Assembly: GCF_000317475.1 (NCBI RefSeq) | Contig: NC_019731.1 | Coordinates: forward strand, 62,001-126,000 | Length of the DNA: 64,000 nucleotides | Origin: Oscillatoria nigro-viridis PCC 7112 | GTDB lineage: Bacteria; Cyanobacteriota; Cyanobacteriia; Cyanobacteriales; Microcoleaceae | Direction: 5' to 3' | Shown: piece by piece, positions 35,215 through 45,500 of the stretch | How positions within the stretch are numbered: the stretch's first letter is position 1 | How the letters are laid out: each line of letters begins with the position of its first letter | Notes under the pieces: generated by a model | Seen by the model: the letters and a program-made list of their open reading frames with translations, nothing else | Database searches by the model: none | Told to the model about the DNA's origin: nothing | Translations under genes and position numbers: made by a program

Positions 35215-35429
35215 TATTTTCCGTTACTTACTTGCTTTATTATACTAGGCTTTACCAACAAAATTAAGAGACTTCAAAGAGAATTAATGCCGTCTTGAAA
35301 GACGGGGCTTGTATCCCCATTTCTTGGTCAAGGCTGACATAACGGCTGCTACGCTGCCAAATTTTTCGCACTTGCTCAACTTGATTTTTAATTCAATTTA
35401 GATAACGGCTACTGTGTTGCCAATTTTCT

Positions 35430-35850
35430 CACACTTGCTCAACTTGATTTTTAATTCAATTCCGATGCCGGAACTTGACTATTAAGTCAATCCACTTGTT
35501 GTTAAAAACGCTAAAAAATTAGCTAATTGTTGCGTCAGCTAAAGTCAGGGATTTGCAGTATAAAGTCAGGCAAGTGCAGTATAAAGTCAGGCATTTGCAG
35601 GTATTTGCAGGGGCTGCACTTTACCTGCAAATGCCTGTAAATATCCTGCAAATGCCTGCAATTTTATGCCAAATTACTGCTTTTTTGTGCTGTTCGTGTC
35701 GTGACCTGTTGAGGCTGGTTATGGCTGTTCTTTCTCGGTAGCAAGCAATGGTTTTGTTCGTACAAACCTGACTTTTACGCGCAGAAACAAAAACAATGCA
35801 CCCTTATGAATGGGGAATCCTAGGTGTCAAGGCGATCGCGCTCTTGCTAG
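35430..35850. repeat. Hairpin-rich long repeat, copy 2
   Basis: The best conserved copy. It contains CAGGCATTTGCAGG at 35588-35601 and its exact complement CCTGCAAATGCCTG at 35624-35637, with the same complement again at 35645-35658. Before that, AAAGTCAGG...GCAGTAT occurs in tandem. The left part ACTTGACTATTAAGTCAATC and the right part CACCCTTATGAATGGGG are shared with copy 3. Confidence 0.9.
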
Positions 35851-36679
35851 CTATCGGACGAACGATTCTCTCGCGATCCTCGACATCAGCCGGCTGCTTC
35901 GCTTGCAAACAGGAGGGCAAGGCGCGATCGCGTTGGGCGTCCTCCGTCGATACTCAACAGCACCAACTCGAATACGTCGTGCGATGCTCGGCTCCATCGT
36001 AAAGGCGGCTGTCCTGTACACCAACAGGCTCGCTCCTGACTTCAAGAGCGACTGGCAGGAGCACAGTTCTATCCTTGTCCAAACTGCCCCATCAAACTTT
36101 CTTGCCTTGGCTGTTGTCGTGTGCGATCGCGCCAGTCCTGCCTACCAACAATTCTCATAGCAATCTTGCAAAAACCCTTAATTTGCAAAGAGTGCTCAAT
36201 TTTACCCCCTATAACGTCTATTTGACATGGCAAGCTCGGCGACTACCGTACTAACTACGAGGATTGAGGAGGATTTAGAAGGGTCTAAATTACAAAAAAT
36301 CGCGTCAAAAGCAACAATTCTTTACAAAAACTGATAAGTATTTATACTGATTGTGACCGAAAAAGTAGGAATTACGAGGTGTAACGAGTAATAACTGTGC
36401 TGGTTTCTCCTCTTTTTTCCTCCCAAATTTTAGCTAAAAATTGTGAATGAGTAAGTGCGATTTTCCTGCATTGTTTTGGTCAAAGTGTACTTGGATTGAT
36501 AGCATCAATGGGGAGCCAGTGGTAGCGAGTTGCAGGCTGATTCGGATATTCGAGTAACGGTAGCCGAGTCACGAGTTGCACCTTTTAAGGTCGAGACAAT
36601 TCTTTGAAAGCGCAATGCTGTCGGCTAGTCTAGTAATAGTAGCTATCGCCACAAACACCTAAAAACTGGGGGATGGGGG

Positions 36680-36830
36680 TGTCAAAGGGCTTGAATTTTA
36701 CCCGATATTCAACTGTTCCGATAAATGCCATCGATGCTATGTTAGCCCAGTGTGCCAAAGGGCTTGAATTTTGCCCGATCTGAGACTGTGCCGATTGCGC
36801 GAACATTGCTCCTACTGTTGTGACAACTTC
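36680..36830. repeat. Two degenerate copies of a GGCTTGAATTTTRCCCGAT repeat
   Basis: Copies begin at about 36,683 and 36,755, each followed by CTGTTCCGAT or CTGTGCCGATTGC. A related third copy at 39,635 reads GTCAAGGCGCTTAATTTTTA and continues with GTACCGATCGC and ACATTGCTC. In the third copy it directly follows the hairpin-rich repeat, so the two families may be parts of one larger unit. Confidence 0.55.
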
Positions 36831-37354
36831 GTAGCAGCACTGGCATCAATTACCGCAACTGTCCCCATTCAACTTGGGTAGCATCGTTACGGCCTAAAAC
36901 TTAGAGGCGCGTGGCGATCGCGCTCTCTCTGAAATCAAGTACAACCGTACCATCGCCCCCACAATTGTCACTGCCTTCAAAGTGCCTAGTTTAACAAGTT
37001 TTCTCGCTTTTCCTTTGACTACAAAATTTGCTGGGTTGCCAAAGTAATGCTATTAGCATTCTGGCAGCAAAAAAATATTGAGGCACTTCGCTTTTTTGTA
37101 CAAAAGTGCGGTAGCACTGCATTCAATCTACCAAACAAACTGAACTGCAACTCAAGAAGAGAAAAACGTTACCGCTATTGTTCCGATACATTAATATGCA
37201 ATAGCTGACTCAACCGAGTTCCGAGGCGGCAATCTTTTAGGCCATCTTAACAGCCTATTCTATTAGTTCTGCTTGCTCAATTGTGAAAGTACAGCTTGCT
37301 AAAAATGCTACAGTTGTTAGCTTGCCTCTGCTACATTTGCTTAAAATAGGAGTG

Positions 37355-37700
37355 TAGAGCTTGCTGTTAAATTATTAAATTGATATTAAGTGTACCGGGA
37401 CAGGAAAAAACCTCAAAATTAACTTTTTGGGGCTGACTTTTCATGCGTTTTCATGCGTTTTTTGCTGTTTTTTATGAGAATGTGCGAGTAAACTTGTGCA
37501 AACTCAACTTAATTCTTAGCTGAATTTTGGGGCTTATTCGTAGCAAAAAACGCATGAGAACTCAAACTTATGCCAGAGAGGAAGCTTGCACAAAAAGCAG
37601 GAATGAGTCGTAGCAATAGCAATGTTCAGCGATATATTTATATCGGTAAAGGAAAGTTGTGGCTAAGTTTTCTGAAACTTATAGTGCGATCGCTCCTACC
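37355..37700. repeat. Copy 2 of the ~300-bp repeat
   Basis: Counterpart of 20,735-21,075, same orientation, from GTTAAATTATTAAATTGATA through the small reading frame to the CGATCG site. Confidence 0.75.
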
Positions 37701-37785
37701 TACAACAGCTTCAAGCAACCGGGGCGAGCGCTGTATTCGCAACTCATGGCGATTGCCCTTCAACGAGCGCCTCGCAGTCAATTAA
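37570..37785 (+). CDS. Possible small protein of the repeat (copy 2), tail altered by a frameshift
   Basis: MPERKLAQKAGMSRSNSNVQ then RYIYIGKGKLWLSF match copy 1. In this copy an extra T (TTTTCTGA against TTTCTGA) skips the stop, so the frame runs on to 71 codons with unrelated sequence. The true product, if any, is the first ~34 residues. Confidence 0.3.
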   Translation: MPERKLAQKAGMSRSNSNVQRYIYIGKGKLWLSFLKLIVRSLLPTTASSNRGERCIRNSWRLPFNERLAVN

Positions 37786-37864
37786 AGTCGCCATACCTAG
37801 ATTATTCGCTATTCGCGAATGTAGAATAAAGGAAACAAGGAAACAATGCGCTTGCTCATCCGCT

Positions 37865-38374
37865 ATGCTAAAACCCCAAGATATCCTTGCAATACTCAAA
37901 GTCCACAGTTGGGATTCAACGAACTGGACGTACAGTTCTCTCGCTCAAAGCTTGGGCATGAGCGCATCAGAAGTTCATGCTGCCCTTGAGCGTTCTGAAG
38001 CTGCCGGTCTGTATTATGGCTCCGAGCGGAAAATTTTGAAGCAAGCGGTGTTGGAATTCTTGGTTCACGGGTTGCGCTATGTATTCTACGCCCAGCCAGG
38101 CCCCCTCTCGCGGGGACTGCCAACTGCACATTCTGCTGAGCCGTTGAAAAGCAAGCTGGTTGCCTCACCGTCTGAGGTTTACGTCTGGCCTGACCCTCAA
38201 GGTATCGTGAGAGGGCAGGCAATCGCGCCTCTGTACCGTTCAGTCCCCCAAGCTGCCAGTAACGATCCAAAACTTTATGCCTTGCTCAGCTTGATTGACG
38301 CTATTCGAGTTGGTCGGGTGCGGGAGCAACGTTTAGCCGCTAGCGAACTTGAAAAGAGGATCGTCGCTCTATGA
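37865..38374 (+). CDS. Winged-HTH protein, probable antitoxin of an AbiEii-like pair
   Basis: 169 residues. WTYSSLAQSLGMSASEVHAA then LERSEAAGLYYG (residues 21-52) is a clear winged HTH, followed by a domain with VYVWPDPQGIVRGQAIAPLY (about 100-120), as in the small regulators found before nucleotidyltransferase toxins. Its stop overlaps the start of the next gene (ATGA), the normal order for antitoxin then toxin. It probably represses its own operon and counteracts the toxin. Fold good, role by context. Confidence 0.7.
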   Translation: MLKPQDILAILKVHSWDSTNWTYSSLAQSLGMSASEVHAALERSEAAGLYYGSERKILKQAVLEFLVHGLRYVFYAQPGPLSRGLPTAHSAEPLKSKLVASPSEVYVWPDPQGIVRGQAIAPLYRSVPQAASNDPKLYALLSLIDAIRVGRVREQRLAASELEKRIVAL

Positions 38375-39057
38375 ACCCGCAGATACTCATGCTGGAAATA
38401 GTTGCCAGGGTACTCTCTCAAGTACGCACTACCATCGTCTTCACAGGAGGAGCAACGATATCCCTGTATCTGGACGAAGTGGCTGCTCCTGACATTCGAC
38501 CTACCGATGATGTTGATTGTGTTGTGGAAATCACGTCCAGAGCTGAATATTACAACTTCTCGAACTTGTTGCGAACCCTTGGGCTTCAAGAGAGTACAGA
38601 ATCAGGCGCACCCCTATGTCGCTGGCAGTACGAGGGCATTTCCATTGATGTCATGCCGTGCGACTCCTCTGTATTAGGGTTTTCCAATCGCTGGTACAGG
38701 CCGGGCATTGCTAACTCTATTCGCTACCAACTTCCAAGTGGTAGGCAAATCCTAATTTTTTCAACGCCTTACCTTCTAGCTTCCAAAATAGAAGCTTTCA
38801 TGGGTAGAGGCGGGGGTAACTTTTATTTTAGTTCTGATATTGAAGACATCGTGGCATTGGTTGACGGGCGTTCGAGTTTGTTCAAGGAAGTGCAACAAGC
38901 TGACTATGAAGTGAAAGCATTTTTATCAGGATGGTTTCGAGCCGAGCTGGAAAATCTGTGCTCCATCGCGCCTGCTTTCCTCTCACCCGTTGCTAAAAAT
39001 TCAGGTCGCACTCGCTTGCTCTTGCAAAGAATTGAAAGGCTGGCGATGGTAGTTTAG
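38371..39057 (+). CDS. Nucleotidyltransferase (AbiEii/AbiGii-like), probable toxin
   Basis: 228 residues. IVFTGGATISLYLDE (about 19-33) gives the GG of the nucleotidyltransferase fold and RPTDDVDCVVEI (about 40-51) the DxD metal-binding pair, with SIDVMPCD adding the third acidic residue. STPYLLASKIEAFMGRG follows the AbiEii-type pattern of 'YLLAxKLEAF...RG', with SSDIEDIVALVDGR after it. Related toxins (AbiEii, MenA) add nucleotides to tRNA and stop translation, for plasmid stability or phage defence. Here the pair lies in a repeat-filled plasmid-like region. All expected motifs are intact. Confidence 0.75.
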   Translation: MNPQILMLEIVARVLSQVRTTIVFTGGATISLYLDEVAAPDIRPTDDVDCVVEITSRAEYYNFSNLLRTLGLQESTESGAPLCRWQYEGISIDVMPCDSSVLGFSNRWYRPGIANSIRYQLPSGRQILIFSTPYLLASKIEAFMGRGGGNFYFSSDIEDIVALVDGRSSLFKEVQQADYEVKAFLSGWFRAELENLCSIAPAFLSPVAKNSGRTRLLLQRIERLAMVV

Positions 39058-39234
39058 TAGTTAACTGCTAGCAATAGACAGCAGCGGACACTCGATCGAG
39101 GTAAGCCTTACACTCGCAAACAGCCCGGCTCGGAACGCAAAAACCAGATAGTCCAGCCTCAACTTTATTGCTGGCATAGTGGGTACTACGCTACAAAATC
39201 GCTTCATAAATTTTAGCTGCCTGCCAATTTTCTC

Positions 39235-39655
39235 ACACTTGCTCAACTTGATTTTTAATTCAATTCTGACACCACAACTTGACTATTAAGTCAATCCACT
39301 TGTTGTTAAAAACGCTAAAAAATTAGCTAATTGTTGCGGAGCGCTAAAGTCAGGCAAGTGCAGTATAAAGTCAGGCAAGTGCAGTATAAAGTCAGGCGGA
39401 AAGCAGGTATTTGCAGGAACTGCACTTTACCTGCATTTACCTGCAAATATCCTGCAAATGCCTGAAATTTTCGGTCAAATTACTGCTTTTTTGTGCTGTT
39501 CGTGTCGTGACCTGTTGGGACTGGTTATGGCTGTTCTCTCTCGGTAGCAAGCAATGTTTTTGCGATCGCAAACCCTGACTAATTCGTGTTGACAAAAAAT
39601 AATGCACCTTTATGAATGGGGCATCCTAGATGTCAAGGCGCTTAATTTTTACCCG
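39235..39655. repeat. Hairpin-rich long repeat, copy 3
   Basis: Same start (CTTGCTCAACTTGATTTTTA) and end (ATGAATGGGGCATCCTAG) as copy 2. The inner inverted block is less perfect (GCAGGTATTTGCAGG against CCTGCAAATATCCTGC). Confidence 0.85.
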
Positions 39656-40700
39656 CTCTTCGGCTGTACCGATCGCTCACATTGCTCAGGCAGTTGTTGT
39701 GGCGACTTTTGTGGAGGCGATCGACGCCGACAACTGTCACAACAGCCGATGTGGTGGCGGTTGTCGGCGCGGCAGAATTTGCCCGGTTCAAACTGCATTA
39801 CTGTATTGCTCTTCAACATCTGTTAACGCCCCATCAGTTGTTCGGGGAAGTACGCTGCTATCGCTCCCCAAAAATAGCGATAGCCAAATTTCCCAAATAC
39901 CGCTCTCTGAGGAAAGTGTTTGTAGCTAGAGATCGTAGAGCGCCGTTCGGTATGCTGCATTCTTCCGACACCCGCTCTCCACGAACCGAGGATGCCTCTT
40001 CTTGAGCTATCGCTCCCGGGTAGAAAATTCGCTCTAGTTGAGAGTCAGGTTGCTGACACCGCCGCCACTGCTGGACTTGCCCGGAGTCGAGTCGGGTGTC
40101 CGAGCAGTGAATGACTTTCCAAGCGGTGCTGCCGAGCGAGAGGAAACGAGCTAGAGGAAGCTTGGAGTGGAAAAGTTAATTTAAGTATTTTCCGGCCTGA
40201 TTTAAGTATTTTCGCGCAGGAAAACAGTTACTTTTATAAAGACTTAACATAAGTCAAACAACTCTCAGTAAATATACAGAATTATTTTCTGACTCGCAGC
40301 AGCAAAAACTATAAAGTTCAGTATTGTAACTAATATATTTATAATCGAGTCTAGCCGATAATAAGGACGAGCAACAAGTCGAGCGCAGTCGTAGGAATAA
40401 GCGTAAGTAAAGATTCCTCGAACTTGCTCAACGCCAAATCAATCAATTAAAAATCAAGGGTGCAGCCATGACTTTAACAAAGCCGTTCCGATTGCCTTTT
40501 CCCCAAAAAAGTAGCAAAAATACAAGTTTTGCAACCCCTACCTTGACTGTCAACCCTACAACAGGCAGTTTGAGAACTCGAACATCAAGCAAACAATCAA
40601 TAATAATAGTCCTGGACGCATAGACTCTACTTGTATGATGCGCCGCTCCCCGCCTTACCACTACAAATAGTGTCAAAATTGACCCGTTGAATCGAGTCCT

Positions 40701-40784
40701 GAATAAATTGAGTTTAGGACTCAATAAATTGAGTCTAGGACTGAATAAATTGAGCCTAAGACTGAATAAATTGAGTCTAGGACT
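40701..40784. repeat. Four tandem 21-bp repeats upstream of the giant gene
   Basis: Units GAATAAATTGAGTYTAGGAC+T start at 40701, 40722, 40743 and 40764, with a degenerate half unit on each side. 21 bp equals two helix turns. On the minus strand the same DNA happens to encode repeated PRLNLFS, but that frame has no other protein-like features. Confidence 0.85.
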
Positions 40785-40988
40785 CAATAAATAGCGAAAG
40801 CGAGTAACAATAGCGAAGGCGGGCTACAGTCGTTTAAGGAGTACGGATTCGCCTTATAACTCCATTCAAACAGGCGACTCGACCAAAGCGGGTAACATAA
40901 TTGCAACTCGCATCTCCTCAAAAAGATAAGTGACGCATCCAAGCTTACCAAAACTATTATTTAACCCTCAAATCAGGAGTGCAAGCGA

Positions 40989-42554
40989 GTGCCTTTAACA
41001 GACCCGATTGGAGAACCTTTAATAGAAGTGGAATCCTTAATTCCCGGACTTGCCCCAACTTTCGCCCCACAACTGCCGGGAATTCCGACTCACAAAACCT
41101 TATTATATCAAACTCCCGGCTCTTCTGAAAACTCCGAACAACCTAACTTAATAGAAACCGCAAAGCCGCCACAATCCGAATTCAGTCGAGCCGAAACCGA
41201 TGCTTTTATTACTAACAAAGCCTCCGATATTCACAGCATATCTTCTGCTACCATCAGCGAGCTCAGAACTAACAGCAACCCCAGAGATGCAGCAAATTCT
41301 GAAATTGACCCCCTAATTGGCAAATTCGACTCAGACTCAGGAGATTCCCTGACCAACCCGAATCCAATAACCTCACCCGTTATAACTACATCCACAACGA
41401 GCGAAAAAGCTTCTCCCAAAACACAATTACCCGCAACCCCTGAAACAAGTTCAAAACCCGAAGATATAAAAACACCCTTATCGTCAGAGGCTACACTCAA
41501 AAGCGAATCAGAACCCAACAAAACATCACCTGCAACTGCATCAAACATAATACCAGATCGCAGTACAACTTCATCAGAAAAATCCGAAACTATTGCAGTA
41601 ACAAATTTAACCGAAACTATTGCGGCTAGCCCAAACATACCCTCAACCGATAAAACCTCTACAGACAAACAGTCCCCAGTTGCCAAAGCTGACGACAAGA
41701 TAGACTCAGACAAGCAATCTCAAAACTCCACAATTGTGGAGAAAACCAACTCAGGCGAACCATCTCGTACTGCCGAAGTTTCCGACAAAATAGACTCCGA
41801 TAAAACAGCTCCAATTCCTTCAACTTCAGAAACAAAAAACTCAGACAAACAGCTTCCACTTGCCGAAGCTAGCACCCTGATAGACTCAGACAAAAAATCC
41901 CCAACAGTCGATGCAATACCGACCGAAAAACCCAGTTCAAATTCTCAAGAACCGCTGACAACACAGCCCCCAACAGCCCCATTAATTCCACCCGCATCTA
42001 ACCCTGTTTTACCTGACACTAATATCAACCCAGAAGTCAACTCAACCGATTCCACAAACCCAGTACAAACTGCCAGTCAAGCTTTAACTGACAAACAGAA
42101 TGATTCAGAAAAAGTTGACCCATTAAAAACCGAACCTGCTGCAATACCAAAAACAGCAGCCAGTGAAAATGTAGCGGTGACGACAGCGACAGCAGTTCAA
42201 ACCCCAGAAAAATCTCCGAACAATACTGACTCAGTTTCGGAACTTAAACAGCCAGTTCAAACAGAATCTATTGTCAATCAATCAGCAGATGCTGAATCAA
42301 TAAAAACCGACCAAACTGCAACTGCAAGCATTTCTCAACCCCCCGCAGAAACAGAGTCAGTTATCGCTCCACTTGCGTCACAATCTCCTGCCAAAACAGA
42401 CTCGCTTGTCTCTAATGTTGGCGAACAATCACCAAAAGAAACCCACTCCAATGTTTCTACCGCATCCGAAGAATTACCAACAAAAACAAGTCGATTATTA
42501 CCGCAGAAATCAATTCTGGTACGGTGGTTCTGGACATCCCTGTCGCTCAAATAA
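40989..42554 (+). CDS. N-terminal part of the giant S/T/P-rich surface or secreted protein
   Basis: 521 residues from GTG 40989 (MPLTDPIGEPLIEVES). It is almost wholly low-complexity, rich in Ser, Thr, Lys, Pro and Asp, with repeats such as DSDKQSP and TDSLVSNVGEQSPKETHS. No classical signal peptide is visible. The frame ends at KSILVRWFWTSLSLK, but the natural continuation is in the next frame: KNKSIITAEINSGTVVLDIP, matching the repeated 'TEQLPTKNES' style of the following gene. A missing base in the A run at 42,482-42,486 explains the split. So this and the next gene were one ~2,990-residue protein. Confidence 0.7.
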   Translation: MPLTDPIGEPLIEVESLIPGLAPTFAPQLPGIPTHKTLLYQTPGSSENSEQPNLIETAKPPQSEFSRAETDAFITNKASDIHSISSATISELRTNSNPRDAANSEIDPLIGKFDSDSGDSLTNPNPITSPVITTSTTSEKASPKTQLPATPETSSKPEDIKTPLSSEATLKSESEPNKTSPATASNIIPDRSTTSSEKSETIAVTNLTETIAASPNIPSTDKTSTDKQSPVAKADDKIDSDKQSQNSTIVEKTNSGEPSRTAEVSDKIDSDKTAPIPSTSETKNSDKQLPLAEASTLIDSDKKSPTVDAIPTEKPSSNSQEPLTTQPPTAPLIPPASNPVLPDTNINPEVNSTDSTNPVQTASQALTDKQNDSEKVDPLKTEPAAIPKTAASENVAVTTATAVQTPEKSPNNTDSVSELKQPVQTESIVNQSADAESIKTDQTATASISQPPAETESVIAPLASQSPAKTDSLVSNVGEQSPKETHSNVSTASEELPTKTSRLLPQKSILVRWFWTSLSLK

Positions 42555-45500
42555 CAGGAGAACTTGAAACCGAACAACTGCCCACAAAAAACGAGTCAAT
42601 TATTGCCGTACCCGAAGCGGATGATACGGTTGAACATAATATCCCTGTCGCTGAAATAACAGCAGAATTAGAAACCGAACAATTCCCAACAAAAACAGAT
42701 TCGCTAGCTCCCGCAGAATTCACTGCTGGTACAATAAAACTGGATATTACTGTTGCCTTCATAGCAAAACTTGAAACCGATCAAACCCCAGCTATTACTG
42801 TTAATTCTCTCGAATCAGACTCGCTATTTTCCAACTCGAATCAACACATACAAACCGATAATAATTCAATACCAGCACTATTCTCAACTCCATCAGAGAC
42901 AGCAGCAGTTACGACACAGATAACTGAAGCCGAAGTCGAAACAACCGTTGCACCCTCAACTCTTAAATCCCCACCCGAACCGACTTCAAACAATTATAAT
43001 AGCAATTCAAATCCAATAGAAACTGTCGCTGTTCTACCTGCGGATTCTGATACTGAAATTGCGCCGGAATCCGCAGAGATAACCAGCGGTTTGCTAGCGT
43101 CAGTAACCGAAAAATCTGCTCTCTTCTCAGACAATATTGCAGACACTCAACCCAATTCCACACAGAGTACCGGCAACTTCCAAACCAATACCAATCCCCC
43201 AAGAAATTTATCAATAACAACAACAGCCAATTTACCAATCCCCGGTACTTTCCTTGTAGATAACCAAGGAAAAGTCAGATTCGACTATGTATTTGACGGC
43301 GGCGGCTACGAAGGCGAACTCGGTATTTTCAGCCTGGCGGGAATGTCCGCATTTATACCCGGAACTCCAGAATTCATTGCCGAAGCATCCCGTAGAGTTT
43401 TAAGCAATTCCACCGACGGACACATTGTAATTAGCGACGCTACAGAAGGAGCCAAATTCACCGGTGCGATGCCGTTCGAAGGAGACTGGGACAGCGGCGA
43501 ATATCAGGGTATCAAAACTTTCAACATGACTCCAGGCGACACCTTTGCCGTCATGTTAGTCCCCAACGGTACAGTGCAGTCATCCCTCGAATCCTCATAT
43601 TCGGGAAATTGGTTCCCCGAAAACCGCCCCTTATTCAGTATCGCTACAGCCAATCCCAACGATACCGCTCATCTGCTACAAATAGCCGACATTACCGGCA
43701 CCGGCAACACCTTCGCCCTGGAAGATATGTCGCCTCCTAACTCGGACAGAGATTACAATGACCTAATCTTTAAAATTAGTGGCGCAACCGGAAACGCACC
43801 GCTGCTAGATACAGTCATCAATCCTGACAGAGAATGGCGCAATACGACTCTAGGACAGCAATTGCTCGCCGAAGCCAATCCCCCGAATTCTGACAACAAT
43901 CCGCCCGTTGTTTCACCGACAAGCGCTCGGACTTATACAGAATTAGAGACAACTATTTCATTAGAAAATCTTGCCACAGATGCAGAGGGCGACCCCCTAA
44001 CAATTAGCGTCCAGGGTCCAGTAAACGGCACAGTAATTTTCAATCCCTTAACTAACAAAGCATCCTTTAAACCAGCAACTGGTTTCTCTGGAATTGCCAG
44101 CTTTGATTTCCTTGCCAGCGACGCTTTTGGGAGTTCAACGCCCGCGCGGGTGACAGTCAACGTCAGCGATGTTCCCCTGCTGAATCTAGATTTTGTGAAG
44201 CGAAATCCGAGCCTCAATGCAGGAGAAAATACGGAATTGATTGTGCTCGGAGATTTTGCCGACCAAAAAGGTGTAGTGCTGCCAGATTCTTATCTAACTT
44301 ACACTTCATTCAATCCAGAAGTAGCACCAATTGATCCAACAGGGAAAGTGACAGGTTTGGTCAACGGCACTTCAATTTTGAGCGCGAGTCGCAACAACCT
44401 GCAAGCAGTAACAGCGGTGCGAGTAGGAAAATTGCCAGCCCCCACCAACGATGCAGAATTCAATGGAGCACTAGCCGAGATTAACGGTTTGAATGTCTAT
44501 CCCAAAGCAGTCACCATGACAGCCGGAATGGGGCGAGCGCTGTTAGTCGGAATTGAAAATATCATCCAATCCCCCGATTTGAAATTCGGCTCAGTAGGAA
44601 CTCGCTATTTCCCCGGAAACTCCAACTTATTGCAAGTGAATTCAGACGGCATTATTACTGCCCTAGAAGAAGGAGTTACTAACGTCACCGTCATTCACGG
44701 AGCAGCCGAACAAGTCGTGCCAGTACGAGTCTCCCTGCTTGCCGCCGCCGGAACAATTTTAGGAGTAAATGGCGGTGCAGTTTCTGGCAGTGACGGTTCA
44801 ATTGTGATGGTGCCGCCCGGTGCTCTTGCCGAAAATACAGCTATTAGCTTGACATCTCTAAGCAGCAATGCTCTATCCCTACAACTTCCCGACGGTTTGC
44901 AGTTTGCCGGAGGCTTCAATTTAGACTTGGGTGATGAATCTCTGAAATTGCCCGCTCAATTAGCAATTCCAGCCCCCGCCGGCTTATCTCCCGGTACCGA
45001 AATTTTATTCATGCGAAAAGGTTCGCTGCCGGATGCTAACAATATTGAAAACCCAACTTGGCTGATTCAAGAATCCGGAGTAGTCGATGCCAACGGCATT
45101 ATCCGAACCAATTCCCCACCATTTCCTGGTGTTTTGGCAAGTGGCGAATATGCGATGTTTGCATGGCCAACCGCGCTGGAATCGGGTGTTTCGACTCTTA
45201 CAGTTGGAGAGTTGACCGAGCTCGGTATATCGCAAGCAGGCAAGGGATCGCTGGCTACAATCGCACGGGCAATTAACCTCGCAACTAATTTCGGTGTCCA
45301 AAGCAGCTTTTTAGCAGCAAGTGTTGGTTTAATCGGTATTGCTGCCGTTGGAGCCCAATTCGCCGCTACAATCTTGCTCCTCGGTTACTTGGCTAAATAC
45401 CTGCAATCTGGATTGAAAGTCATCGCCATTCCACAAGTCGGTTTACCTGTAGTCACGGATGCAGGCGTCGAACTCGACCCAGAAGGGATTCCCAGCGTCA

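Larger units (their letters stand above)
34016..35320 (-). mobile_element. IS200/IS605-type (IS1341-like) element with tnpB only
   Basis: One tnpB gene and no tnpA. The left end (around 35,290-35,320) has the hairpin CCGTCTT/AAGACGG followed by GGGCTTGTATCCCC. The right end (around 34,016-34,050) has the hairpin CACCG/CGGTG and stops near TTTGAAAT. Elements of this group lack inverted repeats and target duplications, so the exact ends are approximate. Without TnpA it depends on a helper for movement. Confidence 0.7.
35321..37864. other. 2.5 kb without a convincing gene, full of repeats
   Basis: Begins with a tandem duplication of ~70 bp around CTTGCTCAACTTGATTTTTA (35,374 and 35,435), which leads into repeat copy 2. 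A degenerate repeat around CAAAGGGCTTGAATTTTACC occurs at 36,683 and 36,755, and once more near 39,635. The 300-bp repeat copy 2 with the small reading frame is at 37,355. Longer open frames at 35,796-36,160 start within repeat DNA and look accidental. Confidence 0.6.
39058..40988. other. 1.9 kb without a convincing gene
   Basis: Holds hairpin-rich repeat copy 3, the third degenerate GGCTTAATTTTT repeat, and the 21-bp tandem repeats at 40,701. The stretch 40,180-40,460 is AT-rich without features. The promoter of the giant surface gene should lie in the last 200 bp, but no clear -10/-35 pair stands out. Confidence 0.55.

Noticed and set aside
35796..36160. Plus-strand frames starting MHPYEWGIL
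   Set aside because: They start inside the hairpin-rich repeat and diverge at once from the copy at 39,602 (MHLYEWGIL). There is no conserved coding pattern.
33221..39655. Possible CRISPR repeats in the tandem AAAGTCAGG units
   Set aside because: Only 2-3 units with no spacers and no cas genes in the window.
39602..40005. Overlapping plus-strand frames of 74-107 residues
   Set aside because: Three frames overlap in repeat-rich DNA and none has family features. The region matches degenerate repeats instead.
40443..40787. Minus-strand 114-residue frame starting with repeated PRLNLFS
   Set aside because: The repeats come from 21-bp DNA repeats, and the remainder has no protein-like pattern or start signal.
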